This document shows positions 50,661-57,465 of a DNA stretch of 64,000 nt, piece after piece; positions within the stretch are counted from its first letter, which is position 1; each line of letters opens with the position of its first letter. Made by a program: the position numbers and the translations under genes. This stretch comes from Candidatus Mycobacterium wuenschmannii. Its GTDB lineage: Bacteria > Actinomycetota > Actinomycetes > Mycobacteriales > Mycobacteriaceae. The stretch lies in contig NZ_CP126981.1 of assembly GCF_030252325.1 (NCBI RefSeq), forward strand, positions 2,914,001-2,978,000. Direction: 5' to 3'. The notes below the pieces were generated by a model. It ran no database searches and was not told the DNA's origin. It saw nothing but the letters and a program-made list of their open reading frames with translations.

Positions 50661-50953
50661 AGATCCGGCTGGACCGCACCATCTGCGACGGCTTTGGTTT
50701 GTGCGCCAAGCACGCGCCGAAGCACTTCTCCCTCGACGACTGGGGGTATGCGTCGCTGGAAGGCGATGGCGAGGTCGCCGAGGGTGACCGTGACGCGGTG
50801 ATGCGGGCGCTGCTGGACTGTCCCGTGCACGCGATCACCGAGTGGGGTGAACGCCGCGAGGCCGAACCGCACGACCGGTCGATCGGTGTCGACGATCCGG
50901 CCGAACACCTGAAAACCGAAGCGAACGAAGCGGAGTGGGGGTTCACCCGTTGA
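50657..50953 (+). CDS. ferredoxin with C-terminal extension, partner of the NuoF-like protein
   Basis: A 98-residue ferredoxin of the [3Fe-4S]/[4Fe-4S] P450-partner class. The cluster motif is ICDGFGLCAKHAP with CPVHAI later; the spacing is CxxxxxC...CP, with phenylalanine at the position that is histidine in the other ferredoxins. About 30 extra residues at the C-terminus (GERREAEPHDRSIGVDD onward) are acidic. GTG 50657 overlaps the NuoF-like stop (GTGA), and its own stop overlaps the thiolase start. The tight coupling suggests a fixed electron path: NADH to the flavoprotein to this ferredoxin to an oxygenase. Confidence 0.9.
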   Translation: MKIRLDRTICDGFGLCAKHAPKHFSLDDWGYASLEGDGEVAEGDRDAVMRALLDCPVHAITEWGERREAEPHDRSIGVDDPAEHLKTEANEAEWGFTR

Positions 50954-52596
50954 CCGGACGTCCGCTGCCGTTGCTCACCGACGACAACGAGTTCTTCTGG
51001 AAGTCGGGCGCCGACGGCACGCTACGTCTGCAGGAGTGCACCGACTGCAACGCGCTGATCCACCCGCCCGCGCCCGTGTGCCGATACTGCCGCTCCCGGA
51101 ACCTCGGGGTGCGGGCGGTGTCGGGCCGTGCCACGCTCGCCGGGTTCACAATCAACGAAAGATTCAGCCTGCCAGGTCTTCCCGCGCCCTACGTCGTCGC
51201 CCAGGTTGCGATCGCCGAAGATCCGCGAGTGCGGCTGACCACCAACATCATCGACTGCGAGCCCGAACTGCTGGAACTGGGTCAGCACGTCGAGGTGGTC
51301 TTCGAGCAGGACGACGACGTGTGGCTGCCGCTGTTTCGTCTGGTCGACGGCGCCGAACCCGCGAAGTTGCCGATCGACGAGATCGAACCGGAGCGCTTCG
51401 GTGAGTTCGTCCGGCCGATGCTGACGACGGAGAAGTTCGAAGACAAGGTGGCGCTGACCGGAATCGGCATGTCGCAGATCGGTCGCCGGTTGATGGTGCC
51501 GGCGCTGTCGCTGACCATCGATGCGTGCGAGGCGGCGATCGCCGATGCCGGGCTGTCCATCGACGACATCGACGGTCTCTCAACGTATCCCGGTGGCGGG
51601 AACATGGGCGGGTTCGGCGAGGGCGGGGTCACCGCGCTGGAGGCCGCCATGGGTATCCGGCCCACGTGGCACAACGGCGGCATCGAGACCTTCGGTCCCG
51701 GCGGTTCGGTGATCGCGGCGATGCTTGCGGTCGCGGGTGGGCTGGCCCGCCATGTGCTGTGCTTCCGAACGCTGTGGGAGGCGACCTTCAACGAGCACAT
51801 GAAGCTGGGCAAGATCGTCCCGTCGGGCGGACGCCGCGCCGACTGGCTGCTGCCGTTTGGCGCGACTTCCGCGGCACACACGTTGGCGCAGAACGCCCAG
51901 CGCCATTTTCACCGCTACGGCACCACCAAGGAGACGCTGGGCTGGATCGCGCTGAATCAGCGCGCCAACGCCGAACTCAACCCGACCGCGGTGTACCGGA
52001 CCCCTATGACGATGGACGACTACCTGACCGCGCGCCCGATCACCTCGCCGTTCGGGCTCTACGACTGCGATGTGCCGTGCGACGGTGCCGTCGCAGTGAT
52101 CGTGTCCGCCGTCGACGCGGCGCAGGACACGGCGAAGCCACCGGTGTATGTCGATGCCGTCGGCACCCAGATCATCGAGCGAATCGACTGGGACCAAAGC
52201 ACATTGACGCACGAGCCGCAGGTGCTGGGCCAGGCCGCGCACCTGTGGACCCGAACGTCGCTGACGCCACAGGATGTCGACGTCGCCGAGTTGTACGACG
52301 GGTTCACGATGAACTGCCTGTCGTGGATCGAGGCGCTCGGATTCTGTGGCATCGGCGAGGCGCGCGACTTTCTGGACGGTGGCAAGAACATCGCCCGTGA
52401 CGGGCAATTGCCGCTGAACACCCACGGCGGACAGCTGTCACACGGGCGGACGCATGGCATGGGTCTGCTGCACGAGGCGATCACCCAGTTGCGCGGGGAG
52501 GGCGGCGATCGCCAGGTCGCCGACGCGCGGGTCGGCGTGGTCAGCAGCGGTGGCCTCACGCCCAGTGGAGTCTTGTTGTTGCGGGCCGACCGGTGA
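50950..52596 (+). CDS. fused DUF35 (OB-fold/Zn-ribbon) and thiolase-like (Ltp2-type) protein
   Basis: A 548-residue fusion. Residues 1-140 form a DUF35 unit, with a zinc ribbon CTDCNALIHPPAPVCRYC followed by an OB fold. The remainder is a thiolase-like domain, from VALTGIGMSQIGRRLMVPAL. The nucleophile position lacks cysteine (ETFGPGGSVIAAMLAVAGGL), as in the sterol aldolase Ltp2; YDGFT and NTHGGQLSHGRTHGMG are conserved in that group. In cholesterol catabolism Ltp2 works with the DUF35 domain of ChsH2 to cleave the side chain; here both are in one chain. The start TTG 50950 overlaps the ferredoxin stop (TTGA); GTG 50935 is an alternative. Confidence 0.88.
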   Translation: MTGRPLPLLTDDNEFFWKSGADGTLRLQECTDCNALIHPPAPVCRYCRSRNLGVRAVSGRATLAGFTINERFSLPGLPAPYVVAQVAIAEDPRVRLTTNIIDCEPELLELGQHVEVVFEQDDDVWLPLFRLVDGAEPAKLPIDEIEPERFGEFVRPMLTTEKFEDKVALTGIGMSQIGRRLMVPALSLTIDACEAAIADAGLSIDDIDGLSTYPGGGNMGGFGEGGVTALEAAMGIRPTWHNGGIETFGPGGSVIAAMLAVAGGLARHVLCFRTLWEATFNEHMKLGKIVPSGGRRADWLLPFGATSAAHTLAQNAQRHFHRYGTTKETLGWIALNQRANAELNPTAVYRTPMTMDDYLTARPITSPFGLYDCDVPCDGAVAVIVSAVDAAQDTAKPPVYVDAVGTQIIERIDWDQSTLTHEPQVLGQAAHLWTRTSLTPQDVDVAELYDGFTMNCLSWIEALGFCGIGEARDFLDGGKNIARDGQLPLNTHGGQLSHGRTHGMGLLHEAITQLRGEGGDRQVADARVGVVSSGGLTPSGVLLLRADR

Positions 52597-53462
52597 CACC
52601 GATTTCGGTGCAGCCCCGGCTCGTCATCGTCGACGGCGTGCCGATGTCGGCGTTGGTGGCCGAGGCACCCGAGCCGAAGGCGGTCATCGTCGCCATCCAC
52701 GGCGGCGGTACTACCGCACTGTATTTCGACTGCCCCGGCCATCCGGACCTGTCGCTGCTGCGGTGCGGCGCCGAGCGCGGCTACACGGTGGTGGCGATCG
52801 ACCGGCCCGGCTATGGCAGCTCGGCGGCCTATCCCGACGCGGTCGCCGAACCCGAGCAGCGGGTGCGGCTCGCGTACGGACTGGTCGACAAGGTGCTGGG
52901 CGAAAAGCCGCGCGGTGCCGGCCTTTTCCTGATGGGGCATTCCGGCGGCTGCGAGCTCGCGATACGAATGGCCGTGGAAGCATCCGACGGGCGGCGCGTC
53001 GACCTGATCGGGATCGAACTGGCCGGCACCGGTCGGCGTTACCATCCGGCCGCGCGGGAGATCCTCAAGACCGCCACCCGGGAGCATCGCCCGTCCGGGA
53101 TGCGCGAATTGCTGTGGCACCCGCCGGAGCTCTATCCGCCTGAAATGCTCGGCGGGGCAACCGTTTACCCGGGCGCTCCCCCGTATGAGGACAAGATGGT
53201 GTCCGACTGGGCACGCCAGGACTTTCCGGCGTTGGCCCCGAATGTGCGAATACCCGTCCAATTCAGCATCGCCGAGCACGAGAAGGTCTGGCAGTGCGAC
53301 GCGGCGGCCCAGACGGAGCTCACCTCGATGTTCAGCAACGCGACCAAGTTCCAGATCAACGAGCAGGCCGGCGCCGGGCACAATATCAGCGTGGGCCACA
53401 CGGCAGCGGCCTATCACGCCACGGTGTTCGCCTTCGTCGACCAGTGCGCGGAGACCCGGTGA
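52593..53462 (+). CDS. alpha/beta hydrolase, copy 2
   Basis: A 289-residue alpha/beta hydrolase. The oxyanion segment is VAIHGGGTTALYFD, the nucleophile elbow LMGHSGGCELAI, and the probable catalytic histidine is in GAGHNISVGHTAAAYH. The C-terminal region has an acid in SIAEHEKVW. GTG 52593 overlaps the thiolase stop, and its stop overlaps the next start (TGATG). In the six-gene operon it may hydrolyse an ester, lactone or thioester product of the aldolase. It shares only the fold with the hydrolase at 48010. Confidence 0.9.
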   Translation: MTPISVQPRLVIVDGVPMSALVAEAPEPKAVIVAIHGGGTTALYFDCPGHPDLSLLRCGAERGYTVVAIDRPGYGSSAAYPDAVAEPEQRVRLAYGLVDKVLGEKPRGAGLFLMGHSGGCELAIRMAVEASDGRRVDLIGIELAGTGRRYHPAAREILKTATREHRPSGMRELLWHPPELYPPEMLGGATVYPGAPPYEDKMVSDWARQDFPALAPNVRIPVQFSIAEHEKVWQCDAAAQTELTSMFSNATKFQINEQAGAGHNISVGHTAAAYHATVFAFVDQCAETR

Positions 53463-54280
53463 TGCGCGTCGGATTCATCGGTCTGGGTAGCCAGGGCGGT
53501 CCCATGGCGGGGCGCATCGTCGACGCCGGTTTTCCCACGACCTTGTGGGCGCGACGGCCCGCGTCGCTCGAACCGTACGCCGACACCGCGGCCGCGGTCG
53601 CCGAGACGCCCGCGGCACTGGCCGCCGCCAGCGACTTGGTGTGCCTGTGCGTGGTCGGCGACGCCGATGTCGACGAGGTCGTCACCGGCGACAACGGGGT
53701 GCTGGCCGGGCTCGAACCGGGTGGCGTGATCGCCATCCACAGCACGGTGCATCCAAACAGCTGTCTTCGACTGGCGGAAAAAGCTGCCGCACAGGACGTC
53801 TCGATCATCGACGCGCCGGTGAGCGGCGGGGCCCCGGCCGTCGCGGAGGGCAAGCTGCTGGTGATGGTCGGCGGTGACGACGATGTGGTCGAACGGTGCC
53901 GCCCGGTGTTCGCCAGCTACGCCGATCCGATCGTGCATCTGGGCGCACTGGGCTCCGGCCAGACCACCAAGCTGCTCAACAACTTGCTGTTCACCGCCAA
54001 TCTGGGCACGGCGGCCACGGCGCTGTCACTCGGTGAGGCGCTCGGCGTGCTGCCCGACCGACTCGCCGAGGTGATCGCCCGCGGAAGCGGAAACAGTTTC
54101 GCGCTCAACGTACTCGGTGGCGATACCGCCGGCCTGGCCCGGCTCGCCGGAATGGCCGGGCCCCTACTGCAAAAGGATGTCCGGTTGTTGGCCGACGTCG
54201 CGGATGCCGCGACCGCCGGCGGCGGAGCGGTGCTCGACGCGGCCGACGCGACGCTGGCCCTCATGGAACATCCACGGTGA
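53462..54280 (+). CDS. beta-hydroxyacid dehydrogenase family, copy 2
   Basis: A 272-residue NAD(P)-dependent enzyme. The cofactor motif is VGFIGLGSQGGPMAGRI, substrate motif DAPVSGGAPAVAEGKLLV, and catalytic lysine in TKLLNNLLFTAN. ATG 53462 is chosen since the upstream open frame lies inside the hydrolase gene. It overlaps the hydrolase stop by one base and the next gene by four. With copy 3 it forms a tandem pair of related genes, which suggests two successive oxidations of hydroxyacids or one heteromeric enzyme. Confidence 0.9.
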   Translation: MRVGFIGLGSQGGPMAGRIVDAGFPTTLWARRPASLEPYADTAAAVAETPAALAAASDLVCLCVVGDADVDEVVTGDNGVLAGLEPGGVIAIHSTVHPNSCLRLAEKAAAQDVSIIDAPVSGGAPAVAEGKLLVMVGGDDDVVERCRPVFASYADPIVHLGALGSGQTTKLLNNLLFTANLGTAATALSLGEALGVLPDRLAEVIARGSGNSFALNVLGGDTAGLARLAGMAGPLLQKDVRLLADVADAATAGGGAVLDAADATLALMEHPR

Positions 54281-55068
54281 GAATCGGATTCATCGGCGCC
54301 GGACGAATGGGCCGCCCGATGGTGTGCCGGCTCGTCGGCGCGGGACATATCGTGCGGGTCCTGGGTAGATCGGACGAGAAGCGCTCCGCGATAGCGGAAT
54401 TGGGCGCCGACGCGGTCGGCGACATCGCGGCCGTCTGCGCAGACGCGGAGTTGGTGGTGCTCTGCGTGTTCACCGACGAACAGGTACGGCAGGTCTGCCT
54501 GACCGACGGCCTGGCCGGCGCGATGGCGGACACCGGCACGCTGGTGCTGCACACCACCGGAAGCCCGCGCACCGCAGAGGCGATCGCCGCGCGAGGGGTC
54601 GACGTCGTGGACGCGCCGGTGAGCGGCGGCCCGCACGACGCGGCCGCCGGTGCGCTGACGCTGTTCGTCGGTGGCTCCGACGACGCGGTGGCGAAGGCAC
54701 GCCCGGCGTTGTCCTGCTACGGGGATCCGATTCTGCATGTCGGCCCCCTTGGAGCGGGCCAGAAGGTGAAGCTGATCAACAACACCCTGTTCGCGGCGCA
54801 GATCGGTCTGCTCGCCAACGCCGTCGACCTGGCCTCTCGACTCGGCGTGACGGAGTCGGCGCTGCTCACCGCCCTTCCACACGGCAGCGCGGCGAGTCGC
54901 GTGGTGGACATCGTCGCGGCGGGCGGTTCGGTGGCGTCTTTCATCGAAACCGCAGGCGAATTCGTCGGCAAGGACGTCGCGGTGGTCCGGCAGATCGCCG
55001 CTGAACTGGGCAGCGACCTCGGCGGCCTCGACGACATCGTCACGGCGGTAATTCCCGGCGTCGGATAG
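54277..55068 (+). CDS. beta-hydroxyacid dehydrogenase family, copy 3
   Basis: A 263-residue enzyme of the same family. The motifs are IGFIGAGRMGRPMVCRLVG, DAPVSGGPHDAAAGALTL and the catalytic lysine in VKLINNTLFAAQ. GTG 54277 overlaps the preceding stop (GTGA). It is the last gene of the six-gene operon 49386-55068. It is slightly short but complete. Sequence differences from copy 2 are large, so they are old paralogues rather than a recent duplication. Confidence 0.9.
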   Translation: MRIGFIGAGRMGRPMVCRLVGAGHIVRVLGRSDEKRSAIAELGADAVGDIAAVCADAELVVLCVFTDEQVRQVCLTDGLAGAMADTGTLVLHTTGSPRTAEAIAARGVDVVDAPVSGGPHDAAAGALTLFVGGSDDAVAKARPALSCYGDPILHVGPLGAGQKVKLINNTLFAAQIGLLANAVDLASRLGVTESALLTALPHGSAASRVVDIVAAGGSVASFIETAGEFVGKDVAVVRQIAAELGSDLGGLDDIVTAVIPGVG

Positions 55069-55096
55069 GGCCTTTTCGACCCGCGACGAAGCGTCT

Positions 55097-55134
55097 ACCG
55101 TTAGCGTTACAGTCGAGCATTCCGTCGTAACGGT
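55097..55134. promoter_or_regulatory. inverted repeat ACCGTTA ... TAACGGT upstream of P450
   Basis: Perfect 7-bp arms (55097-55103 and 55128-55134) enclose a nested GTTAC/GTAAC pair (55106-55110 and 55127-55131). The site lies 34-71 bp upstream of the P450 ATG at 55168, in the 99-bp gap after the operon. It differs from all other palindromes in the window. It may be an operator for a regulator outside this region. Confidence 0.35.
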
Positions 55135-55167
55135 GTACGCCGCTCACTGGGCGGTCAGGAGGGTGTC

Positions 55168-56373
55168 ATGACCAAGCCAAAGGTCGTCTTCGATCCGTTC
55201 TCCGAGGAGTTCTTCACGAACCCCTTCGACATCTATCGACGAATGCGCGAGGACGCCCCGCTGTATTACGACGAGCGGGAGGACTTCTACGCGATCACGC
55301 GCCACGAAGACGTGTCGACGGCGCTGAAGGACCACGAGACCTATTCGTCGAGTCGGGGCTGCGACCTGGCGATGGTCCGCAAGGGCATCTCCCCTGACAT
55401 GCGATCGATCATCTTCATGGATCCGCCGGATCATCGCGCCATGCGCAGCCTGCTCAACAAGGCCTTCACCCCGCGCGCCGTGCAGGCGCAACTCGATGAC
55501 GTGCACGAGGTGACCGACAAGTACCTGGGTGCGGTCGATCCCGACAACTTCGATGTGGTGCAGGACTTCTCGGGTCCGTTCCCGGTCGAGGTCATCACCC
55601 GGATGGCCGGGGTGCCCGAAGAGTATCGCCAGCAGGTGCGGCACTGGATCGACATCAGCCTGAGCCGCGAACCCGGCCAGATCGAGGTCAGCGAAGCCGG
55701 CATGCAGGCCAACATCGACACCGCGATGTACTACTTCGGCCTGATCGGGGAACGCCGGGAGACGCCGCAGGACGACATGATCAGCCGGCTGATCGCCGCC
55801 GAGATCCCCGGCGAGGACGGCGAGATGCGCCGCCTCGACGACATCGAGATCACCAGCTTCGCCACGCTGCTCGGTGGTGCGGGTGCGGAGACGGTGACCA
55901 AGCTGATCGGCAGTGCCGCAGTGCTTTTCGCGCGCAACCCGGGCGAATGGCAGAAGCTGCAAGACGACCGCAGCAAGATTCCGGGCGCCATCGAAGAACT
56001 CCTGCGTTACGAGGGTCCGGTGCAGTACAACGTCCGCTGGACGCTCAAGGAAGCGCACACCAGCGGCGGCTCCATACCGGCCGGCAAGCCGGTGTTCGTG
56101 ATGAACGCCGCGGCCAACCGCGACCCGGACGCGTTCACCGACGCCGACACCTTCGACATCGATCGCGATCAGACCGAGGCACAGCACATGGGTCTGGGGT
56201 ACGGCATTCACAGCTGCCTCGGCGCCGCGCTGGCCCGGATGGAGAGCCGGATCGCACTGGAGAAACTGCTCGACTTCATGCCCCGCTACGAGGTGAATTG
56301 GGATGGCTGCAAGCGAGTGACCATGCAGAACGTCGCGGGCTGGCTGAACGTCCCGGTGAAGGTACTGCGATGA
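55168..56373 (+). CDS. cytochrome P450, type II (heme loop with Leu in place of Phe)
   Basis: A 401-residue P450 monooxygenase. The heme loop is LGYGIHSCLG with Cys350; the conserved phenylalanine of FxxGxHxCxG is leucine. The I-helix is LGGAGAETVTK, where the usual second threonine of ETT is valine; the K-helix is EELLRYEGP. These are uncommon but tolerated variants. ATG 55168 has AGGAGGG upstream. It resembles the P450 at 17117 (EEFFTNPFDIYRRMREDAPL, YYDEREDFYAITRHED). A ferredoxin follows 10 bp later. Confidence 0.94.
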   Translation: MTKPKVVFDPFSEEFFTNPFDIYRRMREDAPLYYDEREDFYAITRHEDVSTALKDHETYSSSRGCDLAMVRKGISPDMRSIIFMDPPDHRAMRSLLNKAFTPRAVQAQLDDVHEVTDKYLGAVDPDNFDVVQDFSGPFPVEVITRMAGVPEEYRQQVRHWIDISLSREPGQIEVSEAGMQANIDTAMYYFGLIGERRETPQDDMISRLIAAEIPGEDGEMRRLDDIEITSFATLLGGAGAETVTKLIGSAAVLFARNPGEWQKLQDDRSKIPGAIEELLRYEGPVQYNVRWTLKEAHTSGGSIPAGKPVFVMNAAANRDPDAFTDADTFDIDRDQTEAQHMGLGYGIHSCLGAALARMESRIALEKLLDFMPRYEVNWDGCKRVTMQNVAGWLNVPVKVLR

Positions 56374-56383
56374 GGTGGGTTGC

Positions 56384-56581
56384 GTGACAAAGAAGATCGA
56401 CGTCGACTGGGGTCTGTGCGAGAGCAACGGGGTCTGCATGGGCGTCGCCCCGGACATCTTTCGGCTCGAGGACGACGACACCCTGACCGTCTTGCAGGAC
56501 GAGGTCACCCCCGACAACGAAGACGTGGTGCTCGACGCCGTCCGGCAGTGCCCCAGGCAGGCCATCGCGATCAACGAATAG
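56384..56581 (+). CDS. [3Fe-4S]-type ferredoxin, P450 partner
   Basis: A 65-residue ferredoxin downstream of the P450 at 55168. The cluster motif is GLCESNGVCMGVAP and QCPRQAIAIN, again CxxxxxC...CP with asparagine in place of the usual histidine. GTG 56384 is chosen with GAGGTGG upstream, in frame after an extra GTG at 56375. It is most likely the dedicated electron donor of that P450. Confidence 0.92.
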   Translation: MTKKIDVDWGLCESNGVCMGVAPDIFRLEDDDTLTVLQDEVTPDNEDVVLDAVRQCPRQAIAINE

Positions 56582-56597
56582 CCGCGATACTGACGGC

Positions 56598-56646
56598 AGG
56601 GTCGCGGCTCGGCCAATTCCACAGCCGTGGCTTCTGTTTCGCGGCG
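56598..56646 (+). repeat. 49-bp direct repeat, left copy
   Basis: A 49-bp element that recurs at 56921-56969 with 46 of 49 identical bases; shared core GGCCAATTCCACAGCCGTGG. The two copies flank the small secreted gene at 56674, 323 bp apart. The core contains CCAC-N4-GTGG, a possible small hairpin. Confidence 0.75.
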
Positions 56647-56673
56647 ACGGCCGAGAGGCCCTACTATTCGAGC

Positions 56674-56898
56674 ATGAAAACGAGAGTGTTGCTCTCAGCG
56701 GCAGCCTTGGCCGCTGGTGCCTTTGTGTTTACCGCTCCATCGGCCTCGGCCAGCGACTTCTGTGATTCGCTCGGCAACCCCGCGCAGATCCACGACTGCA
56801 ATTGCGGCTCCGACAATCACCCGGGCACCCCCGAGTATCAGCAGTGCCTGCACGGGGGCCCTGTGCCCGGTCCGGCCAAGACCGAGCCGGCCCCCTAA
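56674..56898 (+). CDS. 74-residue secreted cysteine-containing protein
   Basis: A small exported protein. The signal peptide MKTRVLLSAAALAAGAFVFT ends near ASA-SDF. The mature part, about 48 residues, has four cysteines (FCDSL, DCNCGSD, QQCLHGG) and a proline-rich tail. No family recognised. ATG 56674 starts 93 bp after the ferredoxin stop. It is flanked by the 49-bp direct repeats, so it may have been inserted or duplicated as a unit. Confidence 0.7.
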   Translation: MKTRVLLSAAALAAGAFVFTAPSASASDFCDSLGNPAQIHDCNCGSDNHPGTPEYQQCLHGGPVPGPAKTEPAP

Positions 56899-56920
56899 CG
56901 CCTGTCGCGAAACCGACCTC

Positions 56921-56969
56921 AGGGTCGCGCGTCGGCCAATTCCACAGCCGTGGCCTCTGTTTCGCGGCG
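56921..56969 (+). repeat. 49-bp direct repeat, right copy
   Basis: Second copy of the element at 56598, three mismatches. It ends 8 bp before the stop of the convergent DUF1330 gene. Confidence 0.75.
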
Positions 56970-56976
56970 GAGGGTG

Positions 56977-57261
56977 TCAGAACCCGGAAAGTATCACCGC
57001 GTTGCAGTCGGCCGCGGCCTGACGCAGTTTGGCCGCCGCCTGATAAGCGTCGGACTCATACCACGCGCGCGCGGCCTCCACCGATTCGAATTCCAGCACG
57101 ACGGTCTGGTCACCGTGCCAGGTGCCTTCGATCGTCTCGGCCTTCGTGTCGACGGCGAGGATGTTGACACCACCCATCGCAGCGCCGGCGGCCTTGCCGT
57201 AGGCCTTCATGCCTTCCGGGTCTTTGATGGCTTCGGTGAGAATGACATAGCCTTTGGGCAT
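56977..57261 (-). CDS. DUF1330 family protein
   Basis: A 94-residue protein of the DUF1330 type, a dimeric alpha-beta barrel fold. It has the family start GYVILTEAIKDPEGMKAYGK and the central motif TIEGTWHGDQTVVLEFESVE, followed by EAARAWYESDAYQAA. The function is unknown; small barrels of this kind can act as monooxygenases, isomerases or dehydratases. ATG 57261 lies 15 bp after the ferredoxin stop, so it is the third gene of the P450-ferredoxin-DUF1330 operon. Confidence 0.9.
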   Translation of the reverse strand: MPKGYVILTEAIKDPEGMKAYGKAAGAAMGGVNILAVDTKAETIEGTWHGDQTVVLEFESVEAARAWYESDAYQAAAKLRQAAADCNAVILSGF

Positions 57262-57276
57262 AGTCGTTGCCGCTCC

Positions 57277-57465
57277 TTACCTTTCGCTGATGGCCTGCTC
57301 GGGACAGCATTCGATGGCCTCCTGAGCGGCCGATTCCAGATCGGTCGGAACCTCGGAGTCGATCGCCACCGCGTAACCGTCATCGGTCAGGCTGAACACG
57401 TCGGAGCACAGGGTCAGGCACATCCCGTGGCCGCGACAACGCTGATCGTCTACCCAAACCTTCAT
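57277..57465 (-). CDS. [3Fe-4S] ferredoxin, P450 partner
   Basis: A 62-residue ferredoxin with motif RCRGHGMCLTLCSD and CCPEQAISE, the CxxHxxC...CP type. Extra cysteines are at the second part of the first motif and next to the CP. ATG 57465 overlaps the P450 stop by four bases (ATGA). It is the electron donor for the P450 at 57462. Confidence 0.93.
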   Translation of the reverse strand: MKVWVDDQRCRGHGMCLTLCSDVFSLTDDGYAVAIDSEVPTDLESAAQEAIECCPEQAISER

